Shown: positions 8,428 through 18,838, counted from the first letter of the stretch. The stretch: DNA of 64,000 nucleotides from Pseudomonas sp. MMS21 TM103 (GCF_022132145.1 NZ_JAJISP010000004.1:310001-374000), one strand, 5' to 3'. Numbers and translations: made by a program. The notes: generated by a model from the letters alone, not told the origin.

Positions 8428-10062
8428 ATGGGTACCCGCATGTCGATCTACGAACAGGGCCTTGCGCCTGCCGCCGTTAACCACATCGCCCTCTCCCCGC
8501 TGAGCTTTCTCGAGCGCACCGCGAGCGTCTACCCGCACTACCCCGCGGTGATCCATGGCTCGATTCGCCGCGACTGGGCCGAGACCTATGCCCGTTGCCG
8601 GCGCCTGGCATCGGCCCTGGCCGGCCGCGGCATCGGCAAGGGCGACACGGTGGCGCTGATGCTGCCCAATACCCCGGCGATGCTTGAAGCGCATTTCGGC
8701 GTGCCAATGATCGGCGCGGTGCTCAACCCGCTCAACGTACGCCTGGACGCCGAGGCCATCGCCTTCATGCTGCAGCACGGCGAAGCCAAGGTGCTGATCA
8801 CCGACCGCGAGTTCTTCGATGTGGTGCATGCCGCCGTCGGCATGCTCGATCATCCGCCGCTGGTGATCGATGTCGATGACCCGGAATACGGCGAAGGCCA
8901 GGCGGTCAGCGACCTCGACTACGAAGCCCTGCTGGCCGAAGGCGATCCGCAATTCGCCTGGCAATGGCCGGATGACGAATGGCAGGCGATCAGCCTCAAC
9001 TACACCTCCGGCACCACCGGCAATCCCAAGGGGGTGGTCTACCACCATCGCGGCGCCTATCTCAACTCGCTGGGCAACCAGATGACCTGGGCCATGGGTC
9101 ACCACCCGGTGTACCTCTGGACCCTGCCGATGTTCCACTGCAACGGCTGGTGCTACCCCTGGACCATCACCGCCCTAGCCGGCGTGCACGTGTTCCTGCG
9201 CCGCGTCGACCCGCAGAAAATCCTCCACCTGATCCGCGAGCACAAGGTCAGTCACCTGTGCGGCGCCCCCATCGTGCTCAACGCCCTAGTCAACATGCCC
9301 GAGTCGGCCAAGGCGGCCATCGAGCACCCGGTCAATGCCATGGTCGCCGGCGCGGCGCCGCCGGCCAAGGTCATAGGTGCGGTCGAGGAGATGGGCATCA
9401 AGGTCACCCACGTCTACGGCCTCACCGAGGTGTACGGCCCGGTCACCGTATGCGCCTGGCATGCCGAATGGGATGAACTGCCACTGGAGCAGCGGGCGCA
9501 GATCAAATCGCGCCAGGGCGTGCGCTACCCGACCCTGGAAGGGCTGATGGTCGGCGATCCGAAAACCCTGGAGCCGACGCCGCGCGATGGCGAGACCATC
9601 GGCGAGATCTTCATGCGCGGCAACACCGTAATGAAGGGCTACCTGAAGAACCCCAGCGCCACCGCCGAGGCCTTCGAAGGCGGCTGGTTCCACACCGGCG
9701 ACCTGGCCGTGTGTCACCCCGATGGCTATGTGGAGATCAAGGATCGCCTGAAGGACATCATCATCTCCGGTGGCGAGAACATCTCCACCATCGAACTGGA
9801 GGCCGTGCTCTACCGCCACCACGCGGTACTGGAAGCGGCCGTGGTCGCCCGCCCGGATGAAAAGTGGGGCGAAACCCCCTGCGCCTTCATCACCCTCAAG
9901 GTCGACCAGCAAGCCACCCGCGAGAGCGAAATCATCGCGTTCTGCCGTGAGCACCTGGCCGGCTTCAAGGTGCCGAAAACCGTGGTCTTCACCCAGCTGC
10001 CGAAGACCAGCACCGGCAAGATCCAGAAATTCGTCCTGCGCGACATGGCCAAGGCGCTCTGA
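8428..10062 (+). CDS. Acyl-CoA synthetase (AMP-forming)
   Basis: A protein of 544 residues of the ANL adenylating family. Visible are the phosphate-binding loop SGTTGNPKG from residue 194, the YGLTE motif, HTGD near 422 and the C-terminal catalytic Lys531 in TSTGKIQ. It should activate a carboxylic acid with ATP to an acyl-adenylate and then to the CoA thioester; the sequence resembles the medium-chain fatty-acid group, but chain length is not certain. ATG at 8440 is an alternative start; neither has a clear ribosome site. It is followed by a permease and an acyl-CoA dehydrogenase on the same strand, a plausible uptake-activation-oxidation set, possibly controlled by the divergent two-component pair. 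Confidence 0.92.
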   Translation: MGTRMSIYEQGLAPAAVNHIALSPLSFLERTASVYPHYPAVIHGSIRRDWAETYARCRRLASALAGRGIGKGDTVALMLPNTPAMLEAHFGVPMIGAVLNPLNVRLDAEAIAFMLQHGEAKVLITDREFFDVVHAAVGMLDHPPLVIDVDDPEYGEGQAVSDLDYEALLAEGDPQFAWQWPDDEWQAISLNYTSGTTGNPKGVVYHHRGAYLNSLGNQMTWAMGHHPVYLWTLPMFHCNGWCYPWTITALAGVHVFLRRVDPQKILHLIREHKVSHLCGAPIVLNALVNMPESAKAAIEHPVNAMVAGAAPPAKVIGAVEEMGIKVTHVYGLTEVYGPVTVCAWHAEWDELPLEQRAQIKSRQGVRYPTLEGLMVGDPKTLEPTPRDGETIGEIFMRGNTVMKGYLKNPSATAEAFEGGWFHTGDLAVCHPDGYVEIKDRLKDIIISGGENISTIELEAVLYRHHAVLEAAVVARPDEKWGETPCAFITLKVDQQATRESEIIAFCREHLAGFKVPKTVVFTQLPKTSTGKIQKFVLRDMAKAL

Positions 10063-10177
10063 TCGACAAACCCGCTCGCCCCTGCCCGGCGAGCGGGCAG
10101 TCAGCCCGATCCACAACAACAAAAACCCAACAAAAAGGCACGCGCCCCGAGGCGCTATGCCAACGGAGACAGCACCC

Positions 10178-11551
10178 ATGCAACTGTACCAACGCAAAGA
10201 TGGCGAACAGCAACCCTGCTGGTCGTTCGGGCCTTTCCGAGTGCGCCTGCCGTTTATCCACTACCGCTGGGAAACCGCGGAAATGCTCCAGGCGCTGATC
10301 ATGTTCGTGGTCAGCCTGGCGATGATTCCGCTGCTGGAAAAATACCTCGGCCTGCCCTACGACGTGGCCCTGGCCTATGTGGTGGTGTGCGGCATCGGCT
10401 TCATGCTGCCGGCGCTGCTCGGGGTGCCCTTCGTGCCCGGCTGGATCACCCCGGGCATCCCGGTGGTGCTGCTGTTTCTGGGTAACTTCAAGCCCGGCCC
10501 GGAAGCGATCCAGGCGCTGTTCGCCCTGCAGTTTCTGGTGTTCGTGATCTTCCTGGTGCTCGGCGTCACCCGCCTGGGCAGCACCCTGGTCAAGATCATT
10601 CCCAACTCGATGAAAGGCGGCATCATCATCGGTGCCGGTATCGCCGCACTGATGGGCGAAATTTCCAGCGGCGGACGCCTGGCCAACACCCCGATCTCCC
10701 TGGTGCTGGGCAGCCTGATCTGCCTGTACCTGATGTTCTCGGTGTCGTTCAAGGGCCTCACCGAGCGCGTGCCCTTCGCCCGCAAGATCGTCAACTACGG
10801 CATGGTGCCGGGCATGTTGATCGCCATTTTTATCGGCATCGCCGTCGGCGAATACAAGATGCCCGACGTGCGCTTCGGCATCACCGCGCCGGCCTTCGCC
10901 GAGATGTGGAACTACCTGCCGTTCAACGTCGGCTTCCCCGGTCTGGATGTGTTCCTGCTGGCCGTGCCCACCGCGGTGATCGCCTATATCATCGCCTTCG
11001 GCGACATCATCGTCGGCCAGTCGCTGATGCAGCGCGCCGACGAACTGCGCACCGATGAAGTGATCGAGAACAATATCGACCGCGTGCACCTGGTGACCGC
11101 CCTGCGCAACGCCCTGCACGCCTTCTTCGCCCCCTACCCGGGCCTGGCCGGGCCGCTGTGGACCGCCGTCGCGGCGACCATGGCCGAGCGTTACAAGTAC
11201 GGGCGCAAGGCCATGGACTCGATCTACAGTGGTGCCGGCACCTTCTGGATCACCGGCTTTATCGCCCTGTTCGCCCTGCCGCTGGTGAGCTTCTTCCAGC
11301 CGGTACTGCCGATCGCCCTGTCGCTGACCCTAATCCTAACCGGCTACATCTGCCTGATGGTCGGTTTCGAGCAACTCAACAACAACACCGAGCGCGGCGT
11401 CGCCGGCACCATGGGCGTGGTCCTGGCTGTCTACGGCGCAGGCTGGGGGCTGGCCGCCGGTGCCGCGCTGTACATCCTGGTCGAGCGCACCCACCTGCTC
11501 AGGTTCGCCTCGAGCAAGGACAAGACCAGCGGCGCCCCCGAGGTCGACTAA
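10178..11551 (+). CDS. Permease, UraA/NCS2 (SLC23)-like
   Basis: A polytopic membrane protein of 457 residues with about 12-14 hydrophobic segments. It contains an internal stretch around IIVGQSLMQRADE that resembles the nucleobase/ascorbate (NCS2) and SulP fold. The ATG at 10178 has GGAG 12 bases upstream; an in-frame ATG at 10157 is less well placed. It sits 115 bases after the acyl-CoA synthetase and before the acyl-CoA dehydrogenase, so its substrate may be the acid that the synthetase activates rather than a nucleobase. Family placement is by overall character, not by a diagnostic motif. Confidence 0.8.
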   Translation: MQLYQRKDGEQQPCWSFGPFRVRLPFIHYRWETAEMLQALIMFVVSLAMIPLLEKYLGLPYDVALAYVVVCGIGFMLPALLGVPFVPGWITPGIPVVLLFLGNFKPGPEAIQALFALQFLVFVIFLVLGVTRLGSTLVKIIPNSMKGGIIIGAGIAALMGEISSGGRLANTPISLVLGSLICLYLMFSVSFKGLTERVPFARKIVNYGMVPGMLIAIFIGIAVGEYKMPDVRFGITAPAFAEMWNYLPFNVGFPGLDVFLLAVPTAVIAYIIAFGDIIVGQSLMQRADELRTDEVIENNIDRVHLVTALRNALHAFFAPYPGLAGPLWTAVAATMAERYKYGRKAMDSIYSGAGTFWITGFIALFALPLVSFFQPVLPIALSLTLILTGYICLMVGFEQLNNNTERGVAGTMGVVLAVYGAGWGLAAGAALYILVERTHLLRFASSKDKTSGAPEVD

Positions 11552-11580
11552 CGCGCTATAACCCTACTTATCTTGCCCAC

Positions 11581-11600
11581 GCCGCAGGTTCGCCTGCGGC
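11581..11600 (+). terminator. Strong hairpin between permease and acyl-CoA dehydrogenase
   Basis: A perfect inverted repeat with an 8-base stem (GCCGCAGG / CCTGCGGC) and a TTCG loop. It is followed after five bases by GTTTT and then by the ribosome site of the next gene. It may act as a partial terminator or as an RNA-stability element that sets expression of the downstream dehydrogenase apart from the permease. Confidence 0.5.
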
Positions 11601-11620
11601 ACTCTGTTTTGAGGTGCCCC

Positions 11621-13393
<1,773 letters not shown>

Positions 13394-13419
13394 CCGGCTA
13401 AGGCTATAGTTGAGCGTTT

Positions 13420-13455
13420 GCGCGGTGTGCTGACAACGAGACATCGCGCTTTTTT
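13420..13455 (+). terminator. Rho-independent terminator
   Basis: A nine-pair stem, GCGCGGTGT with ACATCGCGC (one G-U pair), with a 12-base loop, runs directly into TTTTTT. It ends transcription of the acyl-CoA dehydrogenase operon before the hydrolase gene at 13512. Confidence 0.8.
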
Positions 13456-13511
13456 ATTCGAGCCGAGGGTGCACCCTACGCACCGATAGCAACCAGCCAG
13501 ACGAGAAGACC

Positions 13512-14378
13512 ATGCGCACCCTGACCACCCTGACCGGCAACAGCCAGAAACTCGACGGCGGCGCCATGTTCGGCAACGCCCCCAAGGCCCTTTGGCAGCG
13601 CTGGATGGCCGCGGATGAGCAGAACCGTATCGACCTCGGCTGCCGCGCACTGCTGGTGCAGGAAGAGGGGCGCAATATCCTGGTGGAAACCGGTATCGGT
13701 GCCTTCTTCAGCCCGGAGCAGAAAGACCGCTTCGGCGTTCAGGAAGACCGCCATGTACTGCTCGACAGCCTGGCCGAACTGGGCCTGGACGATGCCGACA
13801 TCGACATCGTGGTGCTCACCCACCTGCACTTCGACCATGCCGGCGGCCTGCTCGCCGCCTGGGAGAAGGATCAGCCGGCACGCCTGCTGTTCGCCAATGC
13901 ACGCTACGTCACCGGCAAGCGCCAGTGGCAACGCGCCTGCCAGCCCCACGCCCGCGACCGCGCCTCGTATATCCCGGAACTCCTGGCCCTGCTGGAAAGC
14001 AGCGGCCGCCTGACCTTGCTGGAGGAGACCGAACAGTGCCAGCTGCTCGGCCCGGACTGGCGCCTGCACTGGAGCGATGGCCACACCCCGGGACTGCTTC
14101 TGCCCGAAGTGGCCATGCCCGGCGGCCCGGTGCTCTTCCCCAGTGACCTGATCCCCGGCGCGCCCTGGGTGCACCTGCCGATCACCATGGGCTACGACCG
14201 CTTCCCCGAAGGGCTGATCGAGGAGAAACAAGCGCTGCTCGCCGACCTGCTGGCCCGTGGCGGCCGCCTGGTCTTCACCCATGATCCGGAAATCGCCATG
14301 GGCAAGGTGGTGCGTGACGCCAAAGGCCGTTATGGCCTGAGCCAAACCCGCAGCGCGGTTCGCGCCCTGGATCAGTAG
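13512..14378 (+). CDS. Metallo-beta-lactamase-fold hydrolase
   Basis: A protein of 288 residues with the zinc-binding HLHFDH motif (His104, His106, Asp108, His109), a further metal His191 in SDGHTPG and His257 in FTHDPE. These are the expected ligands of a di-zinc (or iron) hydrolase of the MBL superfamily, similar in arrangement to quorum-quenching lactonases and glyoxalase-II-like enzymes. No signal peptide is seen, so it is likely cytoplasmic. It follows a terminator and appears to be monocistronic. The substrate cannot be inferred; lactonase, thioesterase or phosphodiesterase activity are all possible. Confidence 0.9.
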   Translation: MRTLTTLTGNSQKLDGGAMFGNAPKALWQRWMAADEQNRIDLGCRALLVQEEGRNILVETGIGAFFSPEQKDRFGVQEDRHVLLDSLAELGLDDADIDIVVLTHLHFDHAGGLLAAWEKDQPARLLFANARYVTGKRQWQRACQPHARDRASYIPELLALLESSGRLTLLEETEQCQLLGPDWRLHWSDGHTPGLLLPEVAMPGGPVLFPSDLIPGAPWVHLPITMGYDRFPEGLIEEKQALLADLLARGGRLVFTHDPEIAMGKVVRDAKGRYGLSQTRSAVRALDQ

Positions 14379-14540
14379 CCATTCTCAGGCTGGCGCACAG
14401 TCCCGGGCGGCTTCAGCCCGCCAAGATAAAGGCGTTCCCCCGCGGGGAACGATGACAGCGCCCGAGGCAAATCGGCCATCGGCCAGCACAGACCGTCGTG
14501 CGGCGGTGCAGACGCGCGGCAATTATGGTAAAACGCGTCT
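14379..14540. other. Non-coding stretch with hairpins upstream of the rib leader
   Basis: No gene is seen here. It contains a GGGC/GCCC stem with a GGCTTCA loop near 14404-14420 and a perfect 8-base stem (CGTTCCCC / GGGGAACG) with loop CGC at 14433-14451. Neither is followed by a T-run. TATGGT at 14524-14529 is a possible -10 element for the riboflavin transcript, but no good -35 element is visible. This stretch is also one edge of the proposed inversion. Confidence 0.5.
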
Positions 14541-14558
14541 CGGCCACCTCGGTGGCCG
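14541..14558 (+). repeat. Palindrome between putative promoter and FMN riboswitch
   Basis: CGGCCACC and GGTGGCCG face each other with only TC between them. The palindrome sits immediately before the riboswitch and could form a short 5' stabilising hairpin in the RNA or be a protein site. Its function is unknown. Confidence 0.5.
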
Positions 14559-14561
14559 CAA

Positions 14562-14716
14562 CGTTCTCAGGGCGGGGTGTGATTCCCCACCGGCGGTAAT
14601 GGCAGTCAATTGCCTAGCCCGCGAGCGCTTGCCCAGGCTGCGTAAGCAACCCGGCAAGGTCAGCAGACCCGGTGTGATTCCGGGGCCGACGGTATAGTCC
14701 GGATAAAGAGAGAGCG
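14562..14716 (+). promoter_or_regulatory. FMN riboswitch (RFN element)
   Basis: The conserved blocks of the RFN element are readable: TTCTCAGGGCGGGGTG, then ATTCCCCACCGGCGGTAAT, a variable arm, then GGTCAGCAGACCC, GTGTGATTCCGGGGCCGACGG and AGTCCGGATAAAGAGAG. The closing P1 helix pairs CGTTCTC (14562-14568) with GAGAGCG (14710-14716). FMN binding should lower expression of the riboflavin genes starting at 14845. The downstream region lacks an obvious U-tract terminator and instead has a hairpin covering a ribosome site, so translational control is more likely. Confidence 0.95.
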
Positions 14717-14774
14717 GGATTCCCTCCTCGGGCGCGGCATGCGCACCCGTGAAATCCCTATCGATCGGCATTGC

Positions 14775-14794
14775 CCTGTTTTGCTCAAAACAGG
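14775..14794 (+). promoter_or_regulatory. Hairpin overlapping a Shine-Dalgarno site
   Basis: A perfect 9-base stem (CCTGTTTTG / CAAAACAGG) has its 3' arm ending inside the AGGAG ribosome site at 14792-14796. It could hide the ribosome site and serve as expression platform of the riboswitch. Confidence 0.6.
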
Positions 14795-14803
14795 AGTTCA
14801 TTC

Positions 14804-14860
14804 ATGCTGTTCAACATCAGCTTCACTCGAGCACCGGAGGACCCATGTTCACCGGCATAA
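14804..14860 (+). CDS. Short leader ORF overlapping the ribE start
   Basis: An ATG at 14804 sits 7 bases after a perfect AGGAG (14792-14796) and opens an 18-codon frame (begins MLFNISFTRA) whose TAA stop lies at 14858-14860, thirteen bases inside ribE in another frame. The arrangement fits translational coupling from a leader peptide to ribE. The ribosome site is partly hidden in the hairpin just upstream. No homologue is known to me. Alternatively the peptide is incidental and only GGAGG at 14836 drives ribE. Confidence 0.45.
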   Translation: MLFNISFTRAPEDPCSPA

Positions 14861-15507
14861 TCGAATCCATTGGCAGCATCCGTGCGCTGACGCCCAAGGG
14901 CGGCGACGTGCGGGTCTATGTCGCCACCGGCAAGCTCGACTTGGGCGACGTCAAGCTGGGCGACAGCATCGCGGTCAATGGCGTCTGCCTGACTGCGGTG
15001 GAACTGCCCGGCGACGGTTTCTGGGCCGATGTCAGCCGCGAGACCCTGGCCCGCACCGCCTTTATCGACTTGAAGCCCGGCAGCCCGGTCAATCTGGAAA
15101 AGGCCCTGACGCCATCCAGTCGCCTCGGCGGCCATCTGGTCAGCGGCCATATTGATGGTGTCGGTGAAGTCATTGCCCGCGCCGACAACGCCCGCGCCGT
15201 GCAATTCACCATCCGCGCGCCGCGCGAGCTGGCCAAATACATCGCCCACAAAGGCTCGATCACTGTCGACGGCACCAGCCTGACCGTCAATGCGGTGAAT
15301 GGCGCCGAATTCGAGCTGACCATAGTGCCGCACACCCTGGCCGAGACCATCATGGTCGACTATCGCCCCGGCCGGCAGGTCAACCTCGAGGTCGACCTGC
15401 TGGCGCGTTACCTGGAGCGTCTGCTGCTCGGCGACAAAGCCGCCGAGCCAAGCGCCTCGGGCATGACGGAAAATTTTTTGGCCGAACACGGCTACCTGAA
15501 GAATTGA
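14845..15507 (+). CDS. ribE: Riboflavin synthase, alpha subunit
   Basis: A protein of 220 residues with the two internally similar lumazine-binding halves of the family; each begins with a GxI(I)-type strand, for example MFTGIIESIG at 1-10 and LGGHLVSGHIDGVG near 92-105. It dismutates two 6,7-dimethyl-8-ribityllumazine molecules to riboflavin and the pyrimidine product that is recycled. ATG 14845 has GGAGG five bases upstream. An upstream in-frame extension (to 14749) would run through the riboswitch expression platform and is rejected. It is first in the ribE-ribBA-ribH-nusB-thiL-pgpA operon. Pseudomonas annotations often call it ribC. Confidence 0.96.
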   Translation: MFTGIIESIGSIRALTPKGGDVRVYVATGKLDLGDVKLGDSIAVNGVCLTAVELPGDGFWADVSRETLARTAFIDLKPGSPVNLEKALTPSSRLGGHLVSGHIDGVGEVIARADNARAVQFTIRAPRELAKYIAHKGSITVDGTSLTVNAVNGAEFELTIVPHTLAETIMVDYRPGRQVNLEVDLLARYLERLLLGDKAAEPSASGMTENFLAEHGYLKN

Positions 15508-15519
15508 AGGAATAGCCTC

Positions 15520-16614
15520 ATGGCTCTCAATAGCATCGAAGAACTGGTTGAAGACATCCGCGCCGGCAAGATGGTCATCCTCATGGATGACGAGGACCGC
15601 GAGAATGAAGGCGACCTGATCATCGCCTCCGAGTGCGTGAGCGCCGAGCACATCAACTTCATGGCGCGTTTCGCCCGTGGCCTGATCTGCATGCCGATGA
15701 CCCGCGAGCGCTGCGAGACCCTCAAGCTGCCGCTGATGTCACCGCGCAACGGCTCCGGTTTCGGCACCAAGTTCACCGTCTCGATCGAGGCGGCCATCGG
15801 CGTCACCACCGGCATTTCCGCCGCCGACCGGGCGCGCACCGTGCAGGCCGCCGCCGCCAGGAACGCGGTAGCCGACGACATTGTCAGCCCCGGCCACATC
15901 TTCCCGCTGATGGCCCAGCCCGGTGGCGTGCTGGCCCGTGCCGGCCACACCGAGGCGGCCTGCGACCTGGCGCGCATGGGTGGCTTCGAGCCGAGCGGGG
16001 TGATCTGCGAAATCATGAACGACGACGGCACCATGGCCCGCCGCCCCGAACTGGAAGAGTTCGCCAAGGCCCACGACATCAAGATCGGCACCATCGCCGA
16101 CCTGATCCACTACCGGCTGATTCACGAACGCACCGTCGAGCGCGTCAGCGAGCAGATCCTGGATAGCGAACTGGGCCAGTTCAACCTGGTGACCTACCGC
16201 GATTCGGTGGAGAACGATGTGCACATGGCGCTGACCCTGGGCACCATCTGCGCGGATGAGCCGACCCTGGTGCGGGTGCACAACATGGATCCGCTGCGCG
16301 ACCTGTTCATGGTCAAGCAGCCCGGCCGCTGGAGCCTACGCGCGGCCATGACCCAAGTTGCCCAGGATGGCAGCGGCGTGGTGCTGCTGCTGGGCAACCC
16401 GCTGACCGGCCCTGACCTGCTGGCACACCTGGAACGGCAGCTGGGCGGCGAGACGAAAGTGGCCAATCCGACCACTTACAGCACCGTCGGCGCCGGTTCG
16501 CAGATACTGCGTGACCTCGGGGTGCGCAAGATGCGCCTGATGAGTTCGCCGATGAAGTTCAATGCGATATCCGGTTTCGACCTGGAAGTTGTAGAATACC
16601 TGCCCGCTGAATAA
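15520..16614 (+). CDS. ribBA: 3,4-dihydroxy-2-butanone 4-phosphate synthase with degenerate GTP cyclohydrolase II domain
   Basis: A protein of 364 residues. The N-terminal half is a complete DHBP synthase with the acidic DDEDRENEGDL motif (about 23-33) and makes the four-carbon unit of riboflavin from ribulose 5-phosphate. The C-terminal half (about 205-364) has the GTP cyclohydrolase II fold (SVENDVHMAL) but lacks the ECLTGD...RCDCG zinc-binding cysteines; the matching segment reads NMDPLRDLFMVK. It is therefore unlikely to be a cyclohydrolase. A separate complete ribA lies at 21078. AAGGA is well placed before the ATG. Confidence 0.95.
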   Translation: MALNSIEELVEDIRAGKMVILMDDEDRENEGDLIIASECVSAEHINFMARFARGLICMPMTRERCETLKLPLMSPRNGSGFGTKFTVSIEAAIGVTTGISAADRARTVQAAAARNAVADDIVSPGHIFPLMAQPGGVLARAGHTEAACDLARMGGFEPSGVICEIMNDDGTMARRPELEEFAKAHDIKIGTIADLIHYRLIHERTVERVSEQILDSELGQFNLVTYRDSVENDVHMALTLGTICADEPTLVRVHNMDPLRDLFMVKQPGRWSLRAAMTQVAQDGSGVVLLLGNPLTGPDLLAHLERQLGGETKVANPTTYSTVGAGSQILRDLGVRKMRLMSSPMKFNAISGFDLEVVEYLPAE

Positions 16615-16800
16615 CGACCGCCGCGCTACTGCGCGTGGACATACTGCGTTGCAAACAGGCTCGGCTTGCCCATTTACCCCCGTAAACGCCGCAGCCCCGC
16701 CTGTTTCCGCCTTGTCTGTCCTGCGCTCGCCACGCGCTGTTCCGTTGGAACTGTAGATTTTTTGCCCCCTGGCTCTTTAACGCTATATGAGAATTGTTTT
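16615..16800. other. Intergenic region ribBA-ribH
   Basis: This 186-base gap inside the operon has no convincing ORF. CTATATGAG just before the ribH ATG and a T-rich stretch (GATTTTTTG) could supply a weak internal promoter, but no paired -35 element was found. Confidence 0.4.
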
Positions 16801-17277
16801 ATGACCCTGAAGACCATCGAAGGTACTTTCATCGCCCCCAAGGGCCGCTTTGCACTGGTCGTCGGCCGCTTTAACAGCTTCGTTGTCGAGAGCCTGGTAA
16901 GTGGCGCCGTTGACGCCCTGGTTCGCCATGGCGTGAGCGAAAGCGACATCACCATCATCCGTGCGCCGGGTGCCTTCGAGATCCCGCTGGTCGCCCAGAA
17001 AGTCGCCCAACGTGGTGATTTTGACGCGATCATCGCCCTGGGTGCGGTGATCCGTGGCGGCACCCCGCATTTCGAATACGTGGCTGGCGAATGCACCAAG
17101 GGCCTGGCCCAGGTGTCCATGGAGTTCGGCGTACCGGTGGCCTTCGGCGTACTGACCGTCGACTCCATCGAGCAAGCCATTGAGCGTTCCGGCACCAAGG
17201 CCGGCAACAAGGGTGCGGAAGCTGCACTGTCCGCCCTGGAAATGGTCAGCCTGCTGGCGCAGTTGGAGGCCAAGTGA
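16801..17277 (+). CDS. ribH: 6,7-dimethyl-8-ribityllumazine synthase
   Basis: A protein of 158 residues, normal length for lumazine synthase, which joins the RibA/RibD product to the RibB product. The characteristic GRFN near the N-terminus, APGAFEIP (substrate pocket) and [14 protein letters not shown] with its catalytic histidine are present. The family forms 60-meric or decameric shells in the cytoplasm. ATG 16801 gives the family N-terminus; the in-frame ORF extending to 16666 is intergenic sequence. No strong ribosome site is seen. Its stop overlaps the GTG start of nusB (GTGA). Confidence 0.96.
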   Translation: MTLKTIEGTFIAPKGRFALVVGRFNSFVVESLVSGAVDALVRHGVSESDITIIRAPGAFEIPLVAQKVAQRGDFDAIIALGAVIRGGTPHFEYVAGECTKGLAQVSMEFGVPVAFGVLTVDSIEQAIERSGTKAGNKGAEAALSALEMVSLLAQLEAK

Positions 17278-17765
17278 GCCAGAACGACAGCACCGGGCAG
17301 AAGCCGCAGCCGGGCAAGAAAGCACCCAGTGGCAAAACCCTGGCGCGCCGTCAGGCGCGCACCCTGGCCATGCAGGCGCTGTACTCCTGGCATATGGCCG
17401 GTCAGCAACTGAACGAGATCGAGGCACAGTTCCGCGTCGATAACGATTTCAGCACGGTCGACGGGGCCTACTTCCACGAGATCCTGCACGGCGTGCCGCG
17501 GCAGAAAAGCGAGATCGACGGGGCCTTCGAGGTTCTGCTCGATCGGCCGATCGCGGAGATCGACCCGGTCGAGCTGTCGATTCTGCGTCTGTCGACCTAC
17601 GAGCTGAAGAACCGCCTCGATGTGCCCTATCGCGTGGTGATCAACGAAGGTATCGAGTTGGCCAAGGTATTCGGTGCCACCGACGGGCACAAGTTCGTCA
17701 ACGGCGTGTTGGACAAGCTGGCGCCACGCCTGCGAGCCGACGAAGTCCGCGCCAACCGGCGCTGA
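17274..17765 (+). CDS. nusB: Transcription antitermination factor NusB
   Basis: A protein of 163 residues with the all-helical NusB fold: [17 protein letters not shown] near residues 22-40 and the C-terminal [16 protein letters not shown] and [11 protein letters not shown] signatures. With NusE (S10) it binds the boxA RNA and promotes rRNA antitermination. It starts at GTG 17274, overlapping the ribH stop by 4 bases. The lysine-rich N-terminal 20 residues are variable in the family. Its linkage to ribH and thiL is conserved in many proteobacteria. Confidence 0.96.
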   Translation: MSQNDSTGQKPQPGKKAPSGKTLARRQARTLAMQALYSWHMAGQQLNEIEAQFRVDNDFSTVDGAYFHEILHGVPRQKSEIDGAFEVLLDRPIAEIDPVELSILRLSTYELKNRLDVPYRVVINEGIELAKVFGATDGHKFVNGVLDKLAPRLRADEVRANRR

Positions 17766-17869
17766 TCGCCTCTTGACGCGCGACTGCGAGTTGCGGAGTC
17801 CGGGCGACCGCCTGGTCGCCGCGGGTGATTCGCGGCAGCGGGCAATGCACCTGTCAGGAGTCGCCATCT

Positions 17870-18838
17870 TTGGGTGAGTTCGAGCTGATCCGTCAATACT
17901 TCGCTGCGGCGTCCTGTGCGCAGGCCGGCGAAGGCGTGGCGCTGGGCATTGGCGATGACTGTGCCCTGCTGGAACTGCCGGCTGGCGAGCAGCTGGCGGT
18001 ATCCACCGACACCCTGGTTGCCGAAGTCCATTTTCCCGAATCAGCCGATCCGTTTCTGCTGGCTCAGCGTGGCCTGGGCGTGTCGGTCAGTGACCTGGCC
18101 GCCATGGGGGCCACTCCGATCGGCTTCACCCTGGCCTTGACTCTCCCCCGCGCCGAACCGACCTGGCTGCAAGCCTTCGCCTGCGGCCTCGATCGAATGG
18201 CGCAGGCCTGCGCCGTGCGCCTGATCGGCGGCGATACCTCGCGCGGGCCGCTGAGCCTGACCCTGACGGTGTTCGGCCGGGTGCCCTGCGGCCGGGCCCT
18301 AACCCGCTCCGGTGCCCGGGTCGGCGACTTGCTCTGCGTTGGCGGCGAGCTGGGCGATGGCGCCGGCGCCTTGCCGCTGGTGCTCGGTCAGCGTCAGGCG
18401 CCGGCGGCGATTGCCGAACCCTTGCTGGCGCGCTATTGGTCGCCGCAACCGCAACTGGCGCTGGGCCAGGCGCTGCGCGGCAAGGCTACAGCGGCGCTGG
18501 ATATTTCCGATGGCCTGCTGGCCGACTGCGGGCATATCGCCGCCGCCTCCGGCGTGGCGCTGCTGATCGAGCAGGCGCGCCTGCCGCTGTCGACGGCGCT
18601 GCTGGCCCTGCTCGGCACCAGTGGCGCGTGTGACTGCGCGCTCAGCGGTGGTGACGATTACCTGTTGGCCTTTACCCTGCCGCCTGAGCATCTCGCCGAT
18701 TTGCAGGCGCAGGGCTGGCCGATCCACGTGATTGGTCGCGCCGAAGCAGGGGCAGGCGTACAACTGCTGGATCAACGCGGTCAACGCATCACCCCGCAGG
18801 CGCGGGGCTATCAACATTTTGGGAGTGACGGTGACTGA
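17870..18838 (+). CDS. thiL: Thiamine-monophosphate kinase
   Basis: A protein of 322 residues that phosphorylates thiamine monophosphate to the active diphosphate. The N-terminus GEFELIRQYF, the GDDCALL metal-binding loop, STDTLVAEVHF and the GGDTSRGPLS segment are typical of ThiL of the PurM-like kinase fold. The start is TTG at 17870, preceded by CAGGAG (17855-17860); the in-frame ATG at 17825 would add fifteen unrelated residues. It is part of the rib-nusB-thiL-pgpA operon and overlaps the next start by 8 bases. Confidence 0.94.
   Translation: MGEFELIRQYFAAASCAQAGEGVALGIGDDCALLELPAGEQLAVSTDTLVAEVHFPESADPFLLAQRGLGVSVSDLAAMGATPIGFTLALTLPRAEPTWLQAFACGLDRMAQACAVRLIGGDTSRGPLSLTLTVFGRVPCGRALTRSGARVGDLLCVGGELGDGAGALPLVLGQRQAPAAIAEPLLARYWSPQPQLALGQALRGKATAALDISDGLLADCGHIAAASGVALLIEQARLPLSTALLALLGTSGACDCALSGGDDYLLAFTLPPEHLADLQAQGWPIHVIGRAEAGAGVQLLDQRGQRITPQARGYQHFGSDGD

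Noticed and set aside
14433-14451. Perfect 8-base hairpin after the metallo-hydrolase gene as intrinsic terminator
   Set aside because: No T-run follows on either strand, so it was described only as a hairpin.
14749-14844. In-frame N-terminal extension of ribE
   Set aside because: It would translate the riboswitch expression platform and lacks a ribosome site; GGAGG before ATG 14845 and the family N-terminus MFTGIIES decide the start.
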